Source: CAZNHL01 sp964572965 | Lineage (GTDB): Bacteria; Bacteroidota; Bacteroidia; Cytophagales; UBA9547 | Assembly: GCA_964572965.1 (NCBI GenBank) | Contig: CAZNHL010000135.1 | Span: 1 to 5,560 of the forward strand | Direction of reading: 5' to 3' | Length of the DNA stretch: 5,560 bases | Shown here: positions 1 to 3,999 of the stretch, in pieces | Layout of the letters: the number at the start of each line of letters is the position of its first letter | How positions within the stretch are numbered: the stretch's first letter is position 1 | Made by a program: the position numbers and the translations under genes | The notes under the pieces: model-generated | Seen by the model: the letters and a program-made list of their open reading frames with translations, nothing else | Told to the model about the DNA's origin: nothing | The model's database searches: none

Positions 1-500
1 AGCATATCTGACAAAATAGGATCCTGCAGCCAGCCAAGTGTTGACCAGCCCCCTATTTCACCAATATCTGTATCATAGCCCAGTTTTACCAGCCTTTCGG
101 CCTCTGCTTCTGCTTTTGTTTTATCAAAATAGCCTTTGTATGAAAAACTGCCTATCAAAGGAAACTCCCATTCATAGGCAGTCATGCGGTAAGGTTCACT
201 TGCTGTCAGCATCCATTGTGCTGCTTCACCTCGCTGGTCAAAAAGGGTTGTATAATTTTTATTCGGTTTAAGTCCTAATGAATCAAAAGCGAAGGAACGA
301 ATCTCCTGTACAAGTCTTATTTTCTCTTTGAGGGAATCCGGATAGGCCGGGTCTTCCAGAAATTCACTTACAGGCCGGGCATTCCAGACAACATTAAACT
401 GCCCGCGTGCCTGCCCCAGTCCATAAGCAACAAGCTCCCAATGCCATATTAAAAGAGCAAGCAGTATAACAAAAAAACCTAAAACTATCTTTTTGAACAA
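1..500 (-). CDS. Putative membrane-anchored aminopeptidase (COG4324/PF10023-type), C-terminus cut by the window edge
   Basis: The minus-strand frame gives 166 complete residues before running off the left edge. Seen directly: a short N-terminus (MFKKI), one hydrophobic segment at about residues 5-19 followed by a Trp-rich boundary (WHWE), then a soluble part with GQARGQFNVVWNARPVSEF (about 28-47), IRSFAFDSLGL (67-77), EWEFPLIGSFSYKGYF (110-125) and GGWSTLGWLQDPIL (150-163). This order of motifs (G-Q-x(5)-A-R-P near the membrane segment, a P-x-x-G-x-x-x-Y-x-G-Y-F block, and a STLGW-DP block) is what I recall of the predicted aminopeptidases COG4324/PF10023. The metal-binding HExxH region of that family would lie beyond the window, so activity cannot be judged. 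There is no ATG before the hydrophobic segment. The in-frame TTG at 498-500, 33 bases after the stop of the glycosyltransferase, is the best start, and no clear Shine-Dalgarno precedes it. It is likely co-transcribed with the two upstream minus-strand genes. Confidence 0.82.
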   Translation of the reverse strand, partial: MFKKIVLGFFVILLALLIWHWELVAYGLGQARGQFNVVWNARPVSEFLEDPAYPDSLKEKIRLVQEIRSFAFDSLGLKPNKNYTTLFDQRGEAAQWMLTASEPYRMTAYEWEFPLIGSFSYKGYFDKTKAEAEAERLVKLGYDTDIGEIGGWSTLGWLQDPILSDM

Positions 501-533
501 GGGGACTAAATTTAAGAGGTTCCGATTCTGGTT

Positions 534-1532
534 TTAAAGATGGCTTTCTTCAATAAGCCTGTTTACTTCTATACTTTCAGCACATTTAAAATGCCTTTCC
601 GGACAAGCTTTGTGACCATGTAATCCACATGGCCTACAACTAAGTTGCTCGTGAGTTTCAATAATAACTGACAGGTCTGCCAATGGCCCAAAACCAAATG
701 CCGGAATGGTCGAACAGAAAATAGCCATTGTTGGTGCATTCACCGAGGAGGCTATATGTAATGGACCAGAGTCGTTAACATAATTCATTTTTGCTTCCTG
801 CATTAATGCGGCGGACTCCAAAAATGATAATTGCCCTGCCAGGTTTACTACATTTTTATTGCCGGCTGCTGCTTTAATCCGCTCACATGCCTCTTTATCC
901 GGAGGCCCTCCTAACAGATAAACACTATATGCTTCGGGAAATGCTTTCAGCAACTCAATCCATTTATGCTCCGGATACTGCTTTGTAAACCAGACAGAAT
1001 TGGGGGCCATACATACATAAGGCTTGCCTTTATAGATTGCTACTTTAGCAAAATCAGCCCGGGCTGGATATAATTTAGGTTTAGGGACAGAAGTATCAGT
1101 AAACCGGGCAATCAGCTCATTATTACGTTCAATCTCATGCTTACCAGTGCCGATCTGATGCGAAACTTTATAAGTAAATGCGAATGCAAACGGGTTTTTA
1201 TCAAAACCGACTTTGATTTTTGCATTACTGAAAGCTGTTAAAAAACCAGATGACGCAAAGCGTTGCAGGTTCACAACCAAATCGTAACGTTCCTTTCTGA
1301 TAGCCGATGCAAGCTTTAAAAGATTTTTATTCTTGCCGTTTTTCTTATCCCACACTAATAAGCGGTGTAGATACGGATGCTCTTTATACAAACCATCATT
1401 GCCCTTGCGTACCAGTAAATCAAGCTGTGCTTCAGGATAAAAACGGTGTAGTTTATCTACAATACCGGAAGCCAGTATAGCATCTCCGATAAATGCAGTT
1501 TGTATAACTAATATTTTTTTTAGCGTTTCCAA
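534..1532 (-). CDS. Glycosyltransferase family 9 (ADP-heptose:LPS heptosyltransferase-like)
   Basis: This is a 332-residue protein, about the normal length for GT9 (PF01075). Such enzymes transfer heptose or a related sugar from a nucleotide donor to the lipopolysaccharide core on the cytoplasmic side of the inner membrane. Seen directly: an N-terminal Rossmann-like strand and loop, ILVIQTAFIGDAILASGI (7-24), with the family FIGD motif; a donor-side segment APNSVWFTKQYPEHKW (176-191); a nucleotide-binding-type strand with LLGGPPD (206-212); LAGQLSFLE (231-239); and the GT9 signature NDSGPLHIASSVNAP (253-267). A C-terminal cysteine cluster (C299, C302, C310, C317) follows. The start codon is TTG at 1530-1532. 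It sits eight bases after an AGAGGA ribosome-binding sequence and puts the FIGD motif at the usual distance from the N-terminus. It lies four bases after the S8 protease stop, so the two are almost certainly co-transcribed. The exact sugar and acceptor cannot be read from the sequence. I do not assign waaF/rfaF because no other LPS-core genes are visible. Confidence 0.93.
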   Translation of the reverse strand: METLKKILVIQTAFIGDAILASGIVDKLHRFYPEAQLDLLVRKGNDGLYKEHPYLHRLLVWDKKNGKNKNLLKLASAIRKERYDLVVNLQRFASSGFLTAFSNAKIKVGFDKNPFAFAFTYKVSHQIGTGKHEIERNNELIARFTDTSVPKPKLYPARADFAKVAIYKGKPYVCMAPNSVWFTKQYPEHKWIELLKAFPEAYSVYLLGGPPDKEACERIKAAAGNKNVVNLAGQLSFLESAALMQEAKMNYVNDSGPLHIASSVNAPTMAIFCSTIPAFGFGPLADLSVIIETHEQLSCRPCGLHGHKACPERHFKCAESIEVNRLIEESHL

Positions 1533-1536
1533 TAGT

Positions 1537-3087
1537 CTATTCCTCTTTCTTTTGCCAGAAAATCTCTACAATACGGTTACCCATATCTACTGTGGTACGG
1601 GCGGCTTTCTTCTTTCTTTCTACAACAAAATCTTCTCTCACCCTGTCTAAAGTTATCATTTCTGCAACCAACGTAGCATTTTCTTTATGATAGATAACAA
1701 TGCTTTTATTAGATACCGTATCTGCTACATAATTAATTGTAAGCAGCGTATCAGGAGTATGCACCTCCAGTATATTTCTTGTAACAGCTAAACCTTTCAG
1801 TAAATCAAGTGCACGCGATGCTAACGGAATACCATAGCCTACATAGTTATTGGGATAAGGATATAAATGTGAAGATTGCTCCATCACCGCCATAATCTCT
1901 TTACTGCTTAGCTTAGGAGATTTCTCCATTAAGCAGGCAACAAAACCTGTTACTTCAGGCGCAGAAAAAGAAGTTCCTCCTAAAGAAAAAGCTACAACAT
2001 TAGGTTTTACATAGCTGTTATAACTTGGGCCAATACTGCTGTATCCGGCTTTCTCTCTGGTCAGTTTCACTGCACCGACAGACAACACGCCGGGAGCATC
2101 AGCAGGGGACGAGACAATTCTCCAATTCTTTTTATTCCCTTCATTTCCGGCAGAAACAACAATGAACATACCCTTTTCATCAACGGCAATCTGCGCGGCT
2201 TTAGAAATAACAGAGGTTTTACCATCCATATCTGTGATTTTATAGTTTTCCAGCGAGTCAGTAAAACCGGTTGAGTAACCCAGTGAGGTATTTACCAAGC
2301 GAACTCCAAGGCTGTCAAACCATTCCATAGCCCTTACCCAGGCATGTTCTTCTCCCCGGAATTCCGTAGCACCATTTTCAGAACGAGCCAAATAGAAAGT
2401 TGAACCATAAGCAAAGCCATTCTGGTATTTTTTTGATTTACCGGCTATCAGTTCAAGTACTCTGCGCCCATGAAAGTCAAGGGATGTTTGCTGTGAATAA
2501 AAATCTGTACGTGCAGAATCCAAAAAGTCTTTTGTGCCTAAAATGTGCTTCTTCCTAAACAAGTGTAATAAACTTCCATGCGAGTTTGCATTATGAAATC
2601 CGGCATCAACTACGCCTATCGTTACACCTTTCCCATTTAAACCTTGTCGTGCAAAAACACTCCCTTCCATTTGCTTCAGAGCAGGGGTCATATCAATTTC
2701 CCCTCTCTTTGCAACAGAGGCCACATATACTTGTTTTGCAACAGGCAAAACATCCTTTACTTCAGAAAGCTTCCTGATTTCTTCGATTTTATCCGATGAC
2801 GCTTCTACACAGATCGCATTTAGCCATTTAGAATGGTTAACATAAACGACTCCTTTTGAAAGGACATTACTGATGTATTGTGTTTTTACAGGAATATCTG
2901 AATACTGTAAAGACGGCACACCCAAATTTCCCCTATTTGCTAAACAAGCTGAAGAGAGCTGTAATTCTGGTTGATAAGCAGCTGTTTCTTTATCTTGGAA
3001 AAACACCCAGACGCGCTGCTGTGCCTGTACCGTACAAGAAAGAATAAGTAAAAAAAACAGTTTATAAAAGCGGGCTACCAGCAACAT
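1537..3087 (-). CDS. Secreted subtilisin-like serine protease (peptidase family S8) with N-terminal propeptide
   Basis: This is a 516-residue protein from the ATG at 3085-3087. Residues 1-22 form a signal peptide: one Arg and one Lys, a hydrophobic run LFFLLILSCTV, and a likely cleavage after QA at 21-22. Residues about 23-125 look like the propeptide common in Bacteroidota S8 proteases (RVWVFFQDK; DIPVKTQYI; SKWLNAICV). The S8 domain (PF00082), about 145-430, has the complete triad: D161 in IGVVDAGF, H206 in DFHGRRV and S373 in GGTSFSAPEV, plus the oxyanion residue N315 in SAGNEGN. The His motif is unusual, with Arg where HGT is normal. About 80 residues of probable beta structure follow, ending in a Lys/Glu-rich tail (WQKKEE) with no obvious T9SS C-terminal domain. 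The frame is also open to an ATG at 3120 and a TTG at 3153. I prefer 3087 because it gives a clean signal peptide and has AAAAGAG just upstream. It is the first gene of the likely operon. Export and periplasmic or surface action are inferred. Confidence 0.92.
   Translation of the reverse strand: MLLVARFYKLFFLLILSCTVQAQQRVWVFFQDKETAAYQPELQLSSACLANRGNLGVPSLQYSDIPVKTQYISNVLSKGVVYVNHSKWLNAICVEASSDKIEEIRKLSEVKDVLPVAKQVYVASVAKRGEIDMTPALKQMEGSVFARQGLNGKGVTIGVVDAGFHNANSHGSLLHLFRKKHILGTKDFLDSARTDFYSQQTSLDFHGRRVLELIAGKSKKYQNGFAYGSTFYLARSENGATEFRGEEHAWVRAMEWFDSLGVRLVNTSLGYSTGFTDSLENYKITDMDGKTSVISKAAQIAVDEKGMFIVVSAGNEGNKKNWRIVSSPADAPGVLSVGAVKLTREKAGYSSIGPSYNSYVKPNVVAFSLGGTSFSAPEVTGFVACLMEKSPKLSSKEIMAVMEQSSHLYPYPNNYVGYGIPLASRALDLLKGLAVTRNILEVHTPDTLLTINYVADTVSNKSIVIYHKENATLVAEMITLDRVREDFVVERKKKAARTTVDMGNRIVEIFWQKKEE
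1541..1546 (-). promoter_or_regulatory. Ribosome-binding site supporting the TTG start of the GT9 gene
   Basis: AGAGGA on the minus strand lies eight bases upstream of the TTG at 1530-1532, inside the last codons of the S8 protease gene. It is the best Shine-Dalgarno match among the genes here and is the main sequence reason for choosing TTG, since no in-frame ATG or GTG lies nearby. The overlap with the upstream coding end suggests translational coupling. Confidence 0.6.
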
Positions 3088-3360
3088 TGACTCTTTTAAA
3101 TGATAAAGAACAAATATCATAAATAAAACAGATAATACGCATAAAGCAGACAATTAAGGAGATAAAAGAAAGCCCGGGAGATAAGTACGCACATAACAGA
3201 TGCAGCTTGCATACCTGAAAGGAGAAAACAACAGTCCCGCATTTACGAGTATAGCACTTTTCAGAAAAAGCTCCGCAAATCTGTATTTTACATTCATAAG
3301 AAATCCCAGTCTGCGAAATTGTGCGTTATCTGCGGGGGAAAACATAAAAAGAGATAGCCA
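3088..3360. other. Leader/upstream region of the minus-strand operon, no recognised gene
   Basis: About 270 bases upstream of the preferred S8 protease start. On the minus strand, AAAAGAG at 3091-3097 lies three bases before the ATG and may serve as a weak ribosome-binding site. A 63-codon frame (3154-3345, minus) shows no recognisable domain and I treat it as chance. I found no convincing -33/-7 promoter pair for the minus-strand operon. The nearest near-matches to the -7 TAnnTTTG consensus each lack a partner at the right distance, so the operon promoter remains unlocated between here and about 3550. Confidence 0.5.
3310..3334. repeat. Three spaced TCTGCG-like hexamers
   Basis: TCTGCG at 3310-3315, TGTGCG at 3320-3325 and TCTGCG at 3329-3334, at 9-10 base spacing, about one DNA turn. 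This could be a cluster of protein-binding half-sites on one helix face, part of a dispersed intergenic repeat, or chance. Nothing else in the sequence decides between these. Confidence 0.3.
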
Positions 3361-3407
3361 TTAAGCGTTTTTTATTTCGGGTACTTAATTGTTAAAAAAA
3401 CGCTTAA
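3361..3407. repeat. 13-bp perfect inverted repeat (TTAAGCGTTTTTT ... AAAAAACGCTTAA)
   Basis: The left arm is 3361-3373 and the right arm 3395-3407, with a 21-base spacer. The arms pair perfectly over 13 positions. It has no T-rich tail outside the stem in either direction, and the A/T runs are on the inner side, so it is not a typical intrinsic terminator. It lies between the divergent units and may be an operator-like site or a hairpin in the 5' leader of the minus-strand operon. The nonamer AAAAAACGC recurs at 3742-3750. Confidence 0.65.
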
Positions 3408-3515
3408 AACTTCATTTAAATCAAATAATCAAACATTTTAAGGTAATCAACCGCCATATTTTCACTCAACAATGTTGATTTAACCCGATCCGTTTTGCAC
3501 TTTTTCAATTAAAAA

Positions 3516-3547
3516 TTAGCCTAAAACACGAATACACCGTAGACTTG
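3516..3547 (+). promoter_or_regulatory. Candidate Bacteroidota-type promoter (TTAG-N20-TAGACTTG)
   Basis: TTAG at 3516-3519 and TAGACTTG at 3540-3547 each differ by one base from the Bacteroidota consensus TTTG (-33) and TAnnTTTG (-7), with a 20-base spacer. It would start transcription near 3553, about 80 bases before the strong terminator at 3633. A TATAAT at 3549-3554 is an alternative -10-like element. The match is imperfect in an AT-rich region, so its support comes mainly from position. Confidence 0.3.
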
Positions 3548-3552
3548 TTATA

Positions 3553-3669
3553 ATTAAGGGGGAACCCTAAAAGGAATTAACAACCTTAACCAACCAACCT
3601 TATGTCAACTCCTATAATCTAGTGCAGTTTTGTGAGTGCCGGACCAAGTCCGGCACTCATTTTCTTTAT
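3553..3669 (+). ncRNA. Candidate short transcription unit (small RNA or leader) ending in an intrinsic terminator
   Basis: No plus-strand protein gene precedes the terminator at 3633-3669, yet the terminator is well formed on the plus strand only. Working back, a possible promoter at 3516-3547 would give an RNA of about 115 bases. Its 5' part has a small hairpin, AGGG-GGAA-CCCT (3557-3568), with a GNRA-type tetraloop, or alternatively TTAAGG (3554-3559) pairing with CCTTAA (3584-3589). A six-codon reading frame (3602-3622, MSTPII then stop) ends ten bases before the terminator stem. It could be a small regulatory RNA, a transcription attenuator with a leader peptide, or the remains of a lost gene. 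I do not recognise a known RNA family. Confidence 0.3.
3633..3669 (+). terminator. Intrinsic (rho-independent) terminator, plus strand
   Basis: A perfect 12-bp stem, TGAGTGCCGGAC (3633-3644) with GTCCGGCACTCA (3648-3659), has a 3-base CAA loop and is followed by TTTTCTTTAT (3660-3669). The outer G-T wobble can extend the stem by one pair. It is the most GC-rich element of the intergenic region. On the minus strand the stem is followed by CAAAACTG rather than a T run, so it should act mainly on plus-strand transcripts. Confidence 0.82.
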
Positions 3670-3672
3670 AGA

Positions 3673-3706
3673 CATTCAAAAGTCCGGATTTGTATAGATT
3701 TGAATG
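3673..3706. repeat. 8-bp inverted repeat CATTCAAA ... TTTGAATG
   Basis: CATTCAAA at 3673-3680 and TTTGAATG at 3699-3706 are perfectly complementary, with an 18-base spacer containing the palindrome TCCGGA. The octamer AAGTCCGG in the spacer repeats part of the neighbouring terminator stem (3647-3653 region). CATTC at 3734-3738 could pair alternatively with GAATG at 3702-3706. It may be a regulator-binding site or an RNA hairpin just past the terminator. A chance origin in AT-rich DNA is possible. Confidence 0.4.
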
Positions 3707-3794
3707 CCTCCGGTAAACCATTTTGAAAGAATTCATTCTATAAAAAACGCCAATAATAAGTCGAAACAGACTGAGAAAATCAACAACTGTGATG

Positions 3795-3898
3795 TTGTTA
3801 TTTAAGTGAAAAACCAAAGAAATCAAAAANNNNNNNNNNATCAAAAAAGCTGCCCCTGATTACATATAAAGCATTTCCCTTGTTCTTTAAGTGTAAAA
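3795..3898. repeat. Imperfect 19-bp direct repeat flanking the scaffold gap
   Basis: TTGTTaTTTAAGTGaAAAA (3795-3813) and TTGTTcTTTAAGTGtAAAA (3880-3898) agree at 17 of 19 positions. The copies lie on either side of the run of N, so the true distance between them is unknown. They could be duplicated regulator sites upstream of the GH16 gene, or a repeat that contributed to the assembly break. Confidence 0.5.
3830..3839. other. Assembly gap (10 N)
   Basis: Ten undetermined bases. The bases just before (3822-3829) and just after (3840-3847) are the same octamer, ATCAAAAA. This is what is expected when two contig ends overlap slightly and are joined with a fixed-length gap. The true gap may be absent or may hide sequence of unknown length, so distances across it are not reliable. 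Confidence 0.97.
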
Positions 3899-3944
3899 AA
3901 TATTAGATAATTCATATTTTAACTAAAAAAAATACCAATTATTT

Positions 3945-3976
3945 ATTGCTATTAATTTAATTCACACGTAGTTTTA
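3945..3976 (+). promoter_or_regulatory. Candidate promoter of the GH16 gene (ATTG-N20-TAGTTTTA)
   Basis: ATTG at 3945-3948 and TAGTTTTA at 3969-3976 each differ by one base from the Bacteroidota -33 (TTTG) and -7 (TAnnTTTG) elements, with a 20-base spacer. Transcription would start near 3982, leaving a short leader of about 18 bases before the ATG at 4000. The surrounding AT-richness makes chance matches likely. The same 20-base spacing in the candidate at 3516-3547 is mild mutual support. Confidence 0.35.
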
Positions 3977-3999
3977 AGTAATTATACAATTTTAAAAAC

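Noticed and set aside
38..271. Open plus-strand frame of 77 codons
   Set aside because: It lies antisense to the well-supported aminopeptidase gene, and its translation shows no domain features.
2586..2777. Open plus-strand frame of 63 codons
   Set aside because: It is fully antisense to the S8 protease propeptide and catalytic-domain coding region; no independent support.
3088..3153. N-terminal extension of the S8 protease to a TTG at 3153 or an ATG at 3120
   Set aside because: Either would place a second hydrophobic stretch before a complete signal peptide. The ATG at 3087 gives a normal signal peptide directly.
3154..3345. 63-codon minus-strand frame immediately upstream of the S8 protease
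   Set aside because: No recognisable domain, unusual mixed composition (several Cys, Arg and hydrophobics without a pattern) and no ribosome-binding site. It abuts the upstream extension of the protease frame and is best explained by chance.
3445..3480. Short inverted repeats AATCAAC ... GTTGATT and TCAAC-AAT-GTTGA
   Set aside because: Arms of five to seven bases in AT-rich DNA with competing pairings; not distinguishable from chance.
3782..3799. AACAAC ... GTTGTT mini-hairpin
   Set aside because: Six-base AT-rich arms with no T run and no neighbouring gene end; too weak to annotate as a terminator.
3605..3844. 79-codon minus-strand frame spanning the N run and the terminator
   Set aside because: Its start lies in or at undetermined bases and it reads through the terminator hairpin; no protein features.
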